This document shows positions 1 to 5,847 of a stretch of 8,686 bases of DNA, piece after piece. Every line of letters begins with the position of its first letter. The stretch's first letter is position 1. Below the pieces are notes generated by a model. That model did no database searches. It was not told where the DNA came from and was given only the letters and a program-made list of their open reading frames with translations. Made by a program: the position numbers and the translations under genes. Location of the stretch: contig URSE01000043.1 in assembly GCA_900550455.1 (NCBI GenBank), positions 1 through 8,686 of the forward strand, read 5' to 3'. Origin of the DNA: an uncultured Veillonella sp. (lineage in GTDB: Bacteria > Bacillota > Negativicutes > Veillonellales > Veillonellaceae).

Positions 1-84
1 ATATGTTCAATCATATGATTGATTACCTATCATTGTTCAGTTTTCAAAGATCTGTACATTAGAAGTTTTAACGTTCTAACGACT
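1..84 (-). other. rRNA operon leader (16S rRNA expected just left of window)
   Basis: On the minus strand, positions 50-31 read CTTTGAAAACTGAACAATG. This closely matches the leader and spacer box that precedes 16S and 23S rRNA genes in many Firmicutes (for example the CTTTGAAAACTAAACAA element of Bacillus rrn leaders). It lies about 40 nt downstream of a strong promoter (91-119) and follows the terminator of the tRNA operon. This therefore looks like the start of a new rRNA operon rather than an internal spacer. No mature rRNA sequence is visible, so the rRNA gene itself would begin beyond position 1. The identity is inferred from the box and its context. Confidence 0.6.
7..22. repeat. 16-bp perfect palindrome in the rRNA leader
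   Basis: TCAATCATATGATTGA equals its own reverse complement. It lies downstream of the leader box in the direction of rRNA transcription. It could form a small hairpin in the pre-rRNA, perhaps part of a processing stem, or it could be a protein site. It is AT-rich and short, so chance is possible. Confidence 0.4.
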
Positions 85-90
85 TTTTAA

Positions 91-119
91 AGTATATCAG
101 TCATCTCATAAAACGTCAA
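91..119 (-). promoter_or_regulatory. strong rRNA-type promoter
   Basis: Minus strand: -35 TTGACG (119-114), a 17-nt spacer, then -10 TATACT (96-91). A- and T-rich sequence just upstream (about 121-150) resembles an UP element. The predicted start is near position 84, a short distance before the rRNA leader box at 50-31. It lies after the tRNA operon terminator, so it serves a separate unit transcribed out of the left edge of the window. Confidence 0.75.
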
Positions 120-212
120 CCACTTTTTTAAGAAGTTTTGTTTTATTTTTGACCACTTGTGTTTCCACAATATACTTACCATCATAACCAAATTCTCTAA
201 AATTAGAGATAG

Positions 213-242
213 AAAACTCACAAACTTTCGTTTGTGAGTTTT
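213..242 (-). terminator. intrinsic terminator of the tRNA operon
   Basis: AAAACTCACAAAC (213-225) and GTTTGTGAGTTTT (230-242) form a perfect 13-bp stem with a TTTC loop on the plus strand. On the minus strand the second arm ends in GAGTTTT, giving a U-run. It starts 4 nt after the CCA end of tRNA-Lys, exactly where the tRNA transcript should stop. Confidence 0.85.
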
Positions 243-245
243 ATT

Positions 246-321
246 TGGTGGCTCATCCGCGACTCGAACGCGGGACACCCTGATTAAAAGTCAGGTGCTC
301 TACCAACTGAGCTAATGAACC
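246..321 (-). tRNA. tRNA-Lys (anticodon TTT)
   Basis: A complete 76-nt cloverleaf. The acceptor stem GGTTCAT pairs with ATGAGCC, followed by discriminator A and encoded CCA. The anticodon arm is CCTGA-CTTTTAA-TCAGG, with anticodon TTT for AAA/AAG lysine codons. The T arm is CCGCG-TTCGAGT-CGCGG. It is the last of three tRNAs transcribed together leftwards and is followed at once by a terminator. Confidence 0.98.
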
Positions 322-368
322 ATGTTGGAGACATTCCTTATTTTCAGGGGTTGCCATATGAATAAAAT

Positions 369-445
369 TGGCTCCCCGAGTAGGACTCGAACCTACGACA
401 CCCTGATTAACAGTCAGGTGCTACTACCAACTGAGCTATCGGGGA
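369..445 (-). tRNA. tRNA-Asn (anticodon GTT)
   Basis: A complete 77-nt cloverleaf. The acceptor stem TCCCCGA pairs with TCGGGGA, followed by discriminator G and encoded CCA. The anticodon loop is CTGTTAA (anticodon GTT) and the T-loop is TTCGAGT. Its anticodon arm (CCTGA/TCAGG) is the same as that of the neighbouring tRNA-Lys. It is the middle gene of the Gly-Asn-Lys cluster, 47 nt from tRNA-Lys and 7 nt from tRNA-Gly. Confidence 0.98.
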
Positions 446-452
446 ATGTTAA

Positions 453-527
453 TGGAGCGGGAAACGAGATTCGAACTCGCGACCCCTGCCTTGGCAAGGC
501 AGTGCTCTACCACTGAGCTATTCCCGC
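453..527 (-). tRNA. tRNA-Gly (anticodon GCC)
   Basis: A complete 75-nt cloverleaf. The acceptor stem GCGGGAA pairs with TTCCCGC, followed by discriminator T and encoded CCA. The anticodon loop is TTGCCAA (anticodon GCC, reading GGC/GGT) and the T-loop is TTCGAAT. It is the first gene of the tRNA operon; its 5' end lies about 10 nt downstream of the start predicted for the P2 promoter (545-573). Confidence 0.98.
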
Positions 528-544
528 ATACACAACTGATATAT

Positions 545-573
545 ATTCTACATCAGCTATACATTATTGTCAA
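545..573 (-). promoter_or_regulatory. tRNA operon promoter P2 (proximal)
   Basis: Minus strand: perfect -35 TTGACA (573-568), 17-nt spacer, -10 TAGAAT (550-545). Predicted transcription starts near 538, about 10 nt before the mature tRNA-Gly. The near-consensus elements fit a highly expressed stable-RNA operon. Confidence 0.85.
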
Positions 574-624
574 GCTTTTTAAGAAATCTATTCCTAAACT
601 CTTCCTGCGCTTGACTGCTTTATT

Positions 625-653
625 ATAATAACAAAAGCCCCTAGGCGTGTCAA
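625..653 (-). promoter_or_regulatory. tRNA operon promoter P1 (distal)
   Basis: Minus strand: perfect -35 TTGACA (653-648), 17-nt spacer, -10 TATTAT (630-625), reading toward the tRNAs. With P2, 80 nt further on, it makes a tandem pair like those in front of many rRNA and tRNA operons. It begins just past the stop codon and hairpin of the upstream minus-strand gene. Confidence 0.75.
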
Positions 654-675
654 CAACCTTTTTATTAAAAGTTTT

Positions 676-696
676 GTGAGGGGGCTCTCCCCTCAC
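676..696 (-). terminator. stem-loop directly after the secreted-protein gene
   Basis: GTGAGGGG (676-683) and CCCCTCAC (689-696) form a perfect 8-bp, GC-rich stem with a 5-nt loop, starting at the base after the TAG stop (697-699). On the minus strand it is followed by AAAAC and then TTTT. The U-run is weak and displaced, so termination may be partial or the hairpin may protect the mRNA 3' end. Confidence 0.5.
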
Positions 697-2139
697 CTAC
701 TTATGTTGCTCAAAGAGCCAATTGCGGATACCTTGAATCTTGTAGGCCACAGAAGCCGTCGCAAATGTTCCTCCCCCTGCTAATAAGGTGGATTGAATCA
801 TCTTGTTTTGAGCCAAGTCTGCTTGTACGAGACCATCAAACTGATCTTTTGTTGAGCTTGGGTCCCATACCCTAGAGGCGCTCATTAGGACCCCCGCTAG
901 ACCTACCTTGTCTCTTTTGCTAGGCTGACTAACAAGACTTAGTCCATTAGTCTCTTGGTTGGCTTCTAGTGTCTGGGAGGTGATCGACCAGATCTTACTA
1001 GAGTTACCTAGATTCTCCATGTGGCCTTGCCCGTCAACCCGGAATTGGGCCGCGAAAAGCTTAGGGTTCTTACCTACCAGGGCTGCTAGGATCTGGTTTC
1101 CCTCCCCTTGGGCTACGACATACATCCTTTTTTTATCGACAGGTAAGCCTTGACTGATTTGATTGATAAAGCTTTCCAAGCTAGTTAAAGCAGGATTTGT
1201 CTTATCTAAAGTCCCCGAAAGAGCCCCAAACCGATTAGCCAAATCTTTTGTATAGTAAGGAGCAATCACAAACGATGGATGCTTAGCCTGCTCTTCTTGG
1301 TTTGTCCATATAGTGGCCCCATTACCACTATAAAGAGGTGTCTTTACATCATCACTCATACCCATAGGCCCCAGGAATAGAACTAAAGGATATTTCTTAG
1401 ACCGATCCAAATTAGCAGGACTGAAGATATTATAAGGCAAATCAATAGCTGTTGAAGGATCGCGAAAGACCTCTTGTTTAAAAGCATCAAGCTCAGGAAT
1501 ACTCACATCCTTGACTAGGACTCCTGTTGTATTCGGTTCATACACGACCCCATCTAATCCTACCACATTGCCTACTTGCTTAATGGTTACAAATAAATCG
1601 GAGACTTGCCCATTCACAACCGCCGGAGCCTGACTAGCACCCTTACCACTTGCGGAATTAACATCCTTATGTTCCAAGAGAAGAACTACATAGGGGCCGT
1701 CCCCTTCCAATGCATTCATAGCCTGGATAGCAGAAAAGGTCTTGTCTGGATCCTCTGCCACTTGATCTGTGGACTGGGCCAAATTAGCTAGAAGGCTTGC
1801 ATCAGGTTGGCTATTCATCCCCCATACATAGGATACGGTCTTCCCTTCCACCTGAAAGGTATCTGTCGTCAGATCCTTGGTCCGAATAGGTTTTGGGTAG
1901 GTTAGAACTAAGACAGAGGGTTGAAGCCCATCCCCATAAACACTAGCTATCTCTGCCCCTTTATAGGTTAAGGGCCCTTCAATAGTCGCTTGGGAATAAT
2001 CTCGCTCTAGGCCGCCCAAATTAACCAATTGAGAGCCCTCAGGGATATCATCAGCGCCAACAGTGGCCGCCCAAGTCCCTTGTGAAGCCCCTAATAAGGC
2101 CACCAGCGTCAGACTTGCAGTCCATACTTTATAGTTCAT
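697..2139 (-). CDS. secreted Ig-like/alpha-beta-hydrolase-fold protein, probably catalytically inactive
   Basis: A 480-residue exported protein. The first 25 residues form a signal peptide (Lys, hydrophobic core, then TWA before the likely cut site). Residues about 30-215 look like an N-terminal Ig-like domain; residues about 216-480 resemble the peptidase/esterase domain of the COG4099 and EstA type, including LPYNIF, KKYPLVLFLG, HPSFVIAPYY, KRMYVVAQGEG, NPKLFAAQFRVDGQG and a closing IRNWLFEQHK. In that family the oxyanion loop reads HGxGE, the nucleophile elbow GxSxG, and a His precedes the final WLF. Here these are GPMGM, AQGEG (Gly at the Ser place) and GGGTFATASVAY with no His. The start is the ATG at 2139, not the adjacent GTG at 2142, because AAGGA then lies 7 nt upstream. 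It is a single-gene unit. The substrate is unknown, and a binding or structural role is an inference. Confidence 0.7.
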   Translation of the reverse strand: MNYKVWTASLTLVALLGASQGTWAATVGADDIPEGSQLVNLGGLERDYSQATIEGPLTYKGAEIASVYGDGLQPSVLVLTYPKPIRTKDLTTDTFQVEGKTVSYVWGMNSQPDASLLANLAQSTDQVAEDPDKTFSAIQAMNALEGDGPYVVLLLEHKDVNSASGKGASQAPAVVNGQVSDLFVTIKQVGNVVGLDGVVYEPNTTGVLVKDVSIPELDAFKQEVFRDPSTAIDLPYNIFSPANLDRSKKYPLVLFLGPMGMSDDVKTPLYSGNGATIWTNQEEQAKHPSFVIAPYYTKDLANRFGALSGTLDKTNPALTSLESFINQISQGLPVDKKRMYVVAQGEGNQILAALVGKNPKLFAAQFRVDGQGHMENLGNSSKIWSITSQTLEANQETNGLSLVSQPSKRDKVGLAGVLMSASRVWDPSSTKDQFDGLVQADLAQNKMIQSTLLAGGGTFATASVAYKIQGIRNWLFEQHK

Positions 2140-2259
2140 CACTCTATCCTTTCTTTATACATCAGGACCATCGGTCCCATCCGACTTACTAAGGGCCTAT
2201 TCAAAAGACCAAACGCTAAGTATATAAATAACAAGATTTGCTTATAAGGATAACAAATT

Positions 2260-2288
2260 AATATAAACCATCTATAAATTGACTCCAA
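2260..2288 (-). promoter_or_regulatory. candidate promoter of the secreted-protein gene
   Basis: Minus strand: -35 TTGGAG (2288-2283), 17-nt spacer, -10 TATATT (2265-2260). The -35 is weak. An alternative -10 TATACT lies at 2224-2219, but its -35 is poorer. One of the two is expected, because the tyrA terminator isolates this gene from upstream transcription. Confidence 0.35.
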
Positions 2289-2419
2289 AGCCAGATAACA
2301 TCTAGACTTTTAGAGGATAATGAATAATTCTTTTAACCACTTAATTCATCGTATAATCAGCTTTGACATAAACAGGTGTACAATCAGTTTTACCCAACAG
2401 ACATATAAGGATCTATTAC

Positions 2420-2457
2420 AAAAAGGGCTGCTAAGCACTCACTTAGCGGCTCTTTTT
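2420..2457 (-). terminator. intrinsic terminator of the MATE-tyrA operon
   Basis: AAAAAGGGCTGCTAAG (2420-2435) pairs with CTTAGCGGCTCTTTTT (2442-2457) over 16 bp with two G-U wobbles and a 6-nt loop. On the minus strand the distal arm ends in TTTTT, a classic U-run. It lies 53 nt after the tyrA stop. The structure is nearly symmetric and could also act on the plus strand, but no plus-strand gene is seen upstream. Confidence 0.85.
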
Positions 2458-2467
2458 GTATAGGAAT

Positions 2468-2489
2468 ATAGGGAATCTAGGTTCCCTAT
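2468..2489 (-). other. small hairpin in the tyrA 3' region
   Basis: ATAGGGAA (2468-2475) and TTCCCTAT (2482-2489) form a perfect 8-bp stem with a 6-nt loop, between the tyrA stop and the main terminator. No U-run follows, so it is unlikely to stop transcription by itself. It may stabilise the mRNA end. Confidence 0.45.
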
Positions 2490-2510
2490 TTACTTCTTGA
2501 TTATCTCTTT

Positions 2511-3419
2511 TTAATTTTTAGGGGTCTTTTTATCTTCTTCTAAGCCCATAATGACAGGCCACTTATCACGGATTTCCTTTGCCTTAGTAAGATACTCTTC
2601 TAAGGCTTGATCATCGTGGCGTTCAAAGATATCTTTCACCAGCCCCACTTGCTTAAATACCTCATCCAACCAGAACATAACATTATCTCGGTTGCCCATG
2701 AGAATTTCTCGCCACATACCTGGATGTCCACCGGCCACACGGGTAGAATCCCTAAAACCACCAGCAGACATGCGCATCCGCTGTTCCCCTTGAGGACCGC
2801 TACCAGCTATCGTCGCAATAATAGAGGCCATAGCATGAGGCATATGAGAAACCGCGGCAATACAGTGGTCATGGTCTTTAAGGGGGATTCGTTCCACCCG
2901 TGAACCCAAGGTCTTACCCATGGCTGCCAACTGATCAGCAACAGCAGGATCATAAGCCTCTTGCCCTGGATCATCAAGGACAATCCAACCCATCTTTTGG
3001 AATAGATCCTTGGAGGCCACTTCATAGCCCCCTTTTTCGGATCCAGCCATAGGGTGGATAGATACAAAGCTAACTCCATTCGGAATATGCTCATATACGG
3101 CTGCAGCGAACTCATCCTTAGCCGAGGATACATCTGTCACAATTTGTCCTGTTTTGAAAAGATGTGCTTTTTCTTCAAATAGGCGGGCATTTGTTTCCGG
3201 TGGTAAAGCAAAGACCACAATATCAGAATGAGTGATTAGCTCATCGACATTAGTCCAAGCCTGACTCACACAGCCATCAGCCAAGGCCTGATCACAAATT
3301 TCTTGGCGGCGGGCATAGCCCACGCACTCATAATCGGTATAGGCTTTCAAAGCCATAGCCAAGGACCCTCCTAAGAGGCCCAAGCCGATAATTCCTACTA
3401 TTTTATTCACACGCAACAT
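2511..3419 (-). CDS. tyrA: prephenate dehydrogenase
   Basis: Cytoplasmic NAD(P)-dependent enzyme that oxidatively decarboxylates prephenate to 4-hydroxyphenylpyruvate in tyrosine synthesis. From the ATG at 3419 it is 302 residues. The Rossmann motif GLGLLGGS is at 12-19; HPMAGSEKGG (122-131), SHMPH (191-195) and GFRDSTRVA (221-229) are the TyrA signatures of substrate-binding and catalytic His and Arg residues. The C-terminal ACT domain found in Bacillus TyrA is absent, so tyrosine feedback through ACT is not expected. The reading frame is open back to 3476, deep inside the MATE gene, but the family begins right before the Rossmann fold. ATG 3419 (AAAGG 5 nt upstream) and GTG 3410 (AAGGA 8 nt upstream) both suit. 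Either start overlaps the MATE 3' end, by 17 or 8 nt, which suggests translational coupling. Confidence 0.93.
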   Translation of the reverse strand: MLRVNKIVGIIGLGLLGGSLAMALKAYTDYECVGYARRQEICDQALADGCVSQAWTNVDELITHSDIVVFALPPETNARLFEEKAHLFKTGQIVTDVSSAKDEFAAAVYEHIPNGVSFVSIHPMAGSEKGGYEVASKDLFQKMGWIVLDDPGQEAYDPAVADQLAAMGKTLGSRVERIPLKDHDHCIAAVSHMPHAMASIIATIAGSGPQGEQRMRMSAGGFRDSTRVAGGHPGMWREILMGNRDNVMFWLDEVFKQVGLVKDIFERHDDQALEEYLTKAKEIRDKWPVIMGLEEDKKTPKN

Positions 3420-4764
3420 CCTTACCTTTAATGAGCTTCTTATTCTTCCACTTACCCGATTGCCAACGGAAGACAAAGATAATAGCCCTCACAATTTCAT
3501 CAGCTGCCATGGCCACCCAAATTCCCACTAGGCCCCAACCCAGGTGAATTCCCAAGAGGTAAGACCCTGGTACGGCACAGCACCACATGCCAAAGATGCC
3601 TACTAGCATAGGAGTTTTAATATCACCAGCAGCTTGCAAGCAACCTACCATGACGATATTAACAGCCCGTCCCACTTCTAAAAAAATTTCTACCAAGAGG
3701 ACTCCATGGGCTAGATGGATAACCTCTGGGTCCGTCGTCACCAAGGAAATCAACGGTTCAGACACTAGGTAGAAGAAGGTAGCCAGGCTAACATTGATGA
3801 CCACAGCCAACCCCGTAGACTGCCAAACCCTCTTAGCAACTTGCTCCTGCTCTTGAGCTCCCATGAGGAAGCCCACGATAACCTGGGACGCATTGGAGAG
3901 AGCAATAGTATACACATAGCATAACATGGCTATGATATAAACGTACACTTTAGTATTAATAACCGCTAGCCCTAGTAGGTTGACCATCTTCATAATGGTC
4001 GTCTGTGAAAGCTGATAGGATAGAGTTTCTCCTCCGGATGGTATAGAAATCCGAAGGAGGCCTTTAAGTGTCTCCCAAGGGAAAGGATGCAGGTATTTCA
4101 ATCCCACATCTAAATCTAATAACTTTCTAAAGAGCCAGACAATAAGTCCCAAGCCAATAAGCTTGGAAAGCCAAGTAGAAATAGAAACCCCTAGAACGCC
4201 TAAACTAGGGATGGGACCCGCCCCAAAGATCAATAGATAATTAGATCCTATGTGTAGGAGGTTCATAACCAAGGCTACATACATGGTAATCCGAGTCAAG
4301 GAGTGCCCCCTAAAAACGGCCACAAATGTATAATACAGGGCCTGGATCGGTAGACCCGCCCCTACTATAGTCGTATAGAGGACGGTCTCATCCATAGTCT
4401 CCGGAGGAACCCCTAACCAGGAAAATATAGTCTTGTTAAACAGGATAAAACCCAAAGCTGCCAAGGAGGAAAAAACAAAGGAAAAGACTAGTGACACCGT
4501 ACAGGTTTCCCCTAGCTTTAGCTTATTCCTCGCCCCTAGGTACTGGGCAATAAGAATTGTCGTCGCCGTGGACATAACCACGATGAGCATGATAAATACA
4601 TTGAGGATTTGGTTAGCATTAGCCACGGCCGCAACCGCTTCCTGAGAGTAGTGAGACATCATGATTTGGTCGATGTTTCCTACCAACATTTGTAAAAAGA
4701 CCTCAATACATATAGGCCATGATAGGGTCCATATATTGAGTGATATAGTTTTTTCGTGCTTCAT
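3403..4764 (-). CDS. MATE-family efflux transporter
   Basis: A 453-residue inner-membrane protein with about twelve hydrophobic helices in two similar halves (roughly 10-215 and 230-435), the pattern of MATE Na+- or H+-driven exporters of drugs and metabolites. Typical features are the first-helix region with P18, E21 and NIDQIMMSHYS (30-40) leading into AAVANANQI, the AQYLGA loop (73-78), a matching second-half loop with VGFLMGAQ (296-303), and QAAGDIKTP (377-385). The size is normal for the family. AAGGAG ends 7 nt before the ATG, an excellent ribosome site. The gene is followed by overlapping tyrA on the same strand, so the two are probably one operon. Its substrate cannot be read from sequence; export of an aromatic or shikimate-linked compound is only suggested by the partner gene. 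Confidence 0.9.
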   Translation of the reverse strand: MKHEKTISLNIWTLSWPICIEVFLQMLVGNIDQIMMSHYSQEAVAAVANANQILNVFIMLIVVMSTATTILIAQYLGARNKLKLGETCTVSLVFSFVFSSLAALGFILFNKTIFSWLGVPPETMDETVLYTTIVGAGLPIQALYYTFVAVFRGHSLTRITMYVALVMNLLHIGSNYLLIFGAGPIPSLGVLGVSISTWLSKLIGLGLIVWLFRKLLDLDVGLKYLHPFPWETLKGLLRISIPSGGETLSYQLSQTTIMKMVNLLGLAVINTKVYVYIIAMLCYVYTIALSNASQVIVGFLMGAQEQEQVAKRVWQSTGLAVVINVSLATFFYLVSEPLISLVTTDPEVIHLAHGVLLVEIFLEVGRAVNIVMVGCLQAAGDIKTPMLVGIFGMWCCAVPGSYLLGIHLGWGLVGIWVAMAADEIVRAIIFVFRWQSGKWKNKKLIKGKDVACE

Positions 4765-4787
4765 AGATCAGCTCCTTAACGTTCTAC

Positions 4788-4796
4788 AGTATATCA
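4788..4796 (-). promoter_or_regulatory. candidate extended -10 promoter of the MATE-tyrA operon
   Basis: The minus strand reads TGATATACT (4796-4788): a TATACT -10 preceded by an extended TGn motif, which can compensate for the poor -35 seen here. The predicted start is near 4781, giving a leader of about 17 nt with AAGGAG in place. A TTGACA also occurs further upstream (4854-4849), but its partner at 17 nt (TATCTC) is weak. Confidence 0.5.
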
Positions 4797-4881
4797 CGAA
4801 GAGGCCACAAAGAGCCCGCTAAAGGAGATAAAGACGTGCATTTTTCCTGTCAAAAGCCATCATAGGCCTATAAGTGCTGAT

Positions 4882-4910
4882 TTGCCCTCTCGTAAACTCT
4901 CACCTACACT
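4882..4910 (+). promoter_or_regulatory. candidate promoter of the sigma/ComK-like islet
   Basis: TTGCCC (4882-4887), 17-nt spacer, TACACT (4905-4910). Each hexamer matches 4 of 6 consensus bases, so basal activity is probably low. The start would be near 4917, leaving a leader of about 50 nt that contains the hairpins described at 4888-4963. A 9-bp inverted-repeat arm lies inside the spacer, so a repressor or activator could act here. Confidence 0.4.
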
Positions 4911-4963
4911 GTCCTCAGCGCTAGTATTTACGAGAAAGGCCTTTCTCCTCTAAGAAGGAGAAA
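4888..4963 (+). promoter_or_regulatory. alternative-hairpin leader masking the sigma-gene ribosome site
   Basis: Three overlapping pairings are visible. TCTCGTAAA (4888-4896) pairs with TTTACGAGA (4927-4935) over 9 bp. GAGAAAGG (4932-4939) is directly followed by its complement CCTTTCTC (4940-4947), a 16-bp palindrome. TTTCTCCT (4942-4949) pairs with AGGAGAAA (4956-4963), which contains the ribosome site AAGGAG. The second and third pairings share 4942-4947 and exclude each other, so one fold hides the ribosome site and the other frees it. This resembles a translational switch. The first arm may instead be a DNA operator, as it lies upstream of the predicted start. Confidence 0.5.
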
Positions 4964-4966
4964 ACC

Positions 4967-5731
4967 ATGAAAAATATTTTTAAACACCTCGATGAAGTTT
5001 GCCCATCTCGCTACCAAGACAAGTCCGACAAAGACCTCGTCCTCTTAGCTCAAGGCGGCAACAAGGAGGCCATCCTAGAACTCATCAATCGCTATCGCCC
5101 CCTAATTATTTCCTATGGTCGCCGCCAACATACCTTGGCCCTAGGTAAAGAAGAGGTCATCCAAGAGCTAATACTCCTCTTTATTCAGGCTATTAAGACC
5201 TACCAAATTAAGGGGCCCGTTCCCTTTGCCGGTTTTGCCCTCTCTACCATTAAATATGGCCATTGGAACCTCTTTCACAAGATTCGTCGTATATGGCAAC
5301 ACGAAATACTTCCCTTTTTCCAAGCCGTCGATGGAAGTGAAGCTAAGCTTGGTAAGCAAGTAGATGATAGCCAGTCCACAAACTATTCCCCCACCTCTAG
5401 TAATTCCTTAAATACTAAGGACCAAGCCATAAGCCTAGACAAGGGAAATATGGGCTTGAGCTATCATACGTCTTCCGTAGAAGAGGCGGTTATCCAGACC
5501 TTCTGCCAAACGGATATGAACCATCGCTTGATTAAAGCCTTACGAGGCCTCAAAAAACGAGAAAAAGAACTCCTATATGCCATCTACTTCAAAGGCCAAT
5601 CCCTGGCAGATTATGCCCGCCAAGAAGGATGTACCCGACAAAACATCAACTACCGCCACCAGAAGATTCTCCGAGATTTAAGGGAACAAGTAAAGGATTC
5701 CGGACAAACCAAAAACAGCGGGATCAGGTAG
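4967..5731 (+). CDS. sigma-70 family RNA polymerase sigma factor (regions 2 and 4 only)
   Basis: A 254-residue cytoplasmic protein that probably redirects RNA polymerase to a special promoter set. Residues about 20-108 fit region 2: SDKDLVLLAQGGNKEAILELINRY has the usual helix-1 pattern, and the -10-recognition part ends FAGFALSTIKYGHWNLFHKIRR. Residues about 184-241 fit region 4, with a helix-turn-helix at 211-237 (QSLADYARQEGCTRQNINYR). Between them lies a Ser/Asn/Thr-rich, low-complexity linker (about 125-170), longer than in most small sigma factors. There is no extracytoplasmic anti-sigma gene beside it, so it resembles ComX/SigH- or TcdR-like factors more than classical ECF pairs. AAGGAG ends 6 nt before the ATG but can be masked by a leader hairpin. 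A ComK-like gene follows 116 nt downstream. Its regulon is unknown. Confidence 0.75.
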   Translation: MKNIFKHLDEVCPSRYQDKSDKDLVLLAQGGNKEAILELINRYRPLIISYGRRQHTLALGKEEVIQELILLFIQAIKTYQIKGPVPFAGFALSTIKYGHWNLFHKIRRIWQHEILPFFQAVDGSEAKLGKQVDDSQSTNYSPTSSNSLNTKDQAISLDKGNMGLSYHTSSVEEAVIQTFCQTDMNHRLIKALRGLKKREKELLYAIYFKGQSLADYARQEGCTRQNINYRHQKILRDLREQVKDSGQTKNSGIR

Positions 5732-5816
5732 TATTTGACCTTTGATGGGGCCGCAAAAGCGGTGTAGTATGAAAGCAAGGAATTCGTTTTCCAAAACTTT
5801 TTCATTTCTCTTTTAC

Positions 5817-5847
5817 AAGGACTATTCGCCAGGCGAATAGCAAGTAC
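5817..5847 (+). promoter_or_regulatory. hairpin inserted between ribosome site and start codon of the ComK-like gene
   Basis: The ribosome site AAGGA (5817-5821) is followed at once by CTATTCGCC-A-GGCGAATAG (5822-5840), a perfect 9-bp inverted repeat, then 7 nt to the ATG at 5848. Unfolded, the site is 26 nt from the start and should not work. Folded, the site and start come into ideal spacing. No other ribosome site is visible, and no usable in-frame ATG, GTG or TTG start occurs between 5817 and 5848. The repeat could instead be a protein-binding dyad. Confidence 0.5.

Larger units (their letters stand above)
2143..2510. other. intergenic region between tyrA and the secreted-protein gene
   Basis: This 368-nt stretch holds no credible gene. 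From right to left it contains a hairpin (2468-2489), the tyrA terminator (2420-2457), AT-rich sequence with a candidate promoter (2260-2288) and a second possible -10 TATACT (2224-2219). A small dyad, GGACC-ATC-GGTCC (2165-2177), would lie in the 5' leader of the secreted-protein mRNA. I see no known riboswitch in it. Confidence 0.6.

Noticed and set aside
87..278. 63-residue minus-strand open frame
   Set aside because: It spans the tRNA-Lys 3' end, the terminator and the rRNA promoter, so it cannot be a normal gene.
322..628. Open frames reading SPSRTRTYDTLINSQVLLPTELSG and similar on the plus strand
   Set aside because: They are antisense translations of the tRNA-Asn and tRNA-Gly genes, a well-known artefact in bacterial annotations.
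2807..3133. 108-residue minus-strand open frame inside tyrA
   Set aside because: It is a shifted-frame shadow of tyrA; the TyrA motifs continue unbroken in the main frame, so there is no frameshift.
4821..4865. Possible 9-codon leader peptide (AAAGGAG, GTG at 4836, stop TAG at 4863)
   Set aside because: The ribosome site is fair, but no promoter precedes it, it lies upstream of the predicted sigma-gene promoter, and it has no run of regulatory codons.
5751..5762. CCGC-AAAA-GCGG as a terminator between the sigma and ComK-like genes
   Set aside because: The stem is only 4 bp and no T-run follows, so termination is unlikely and co-transcription remains possible.
5732..5847. ComK boxes (AAAA-N5-TTTT) before the ComK-like gene
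   Set aside because: A-runs and T-runs occur but not with the required spacing, so autoregulation through classical boxes is not supported.
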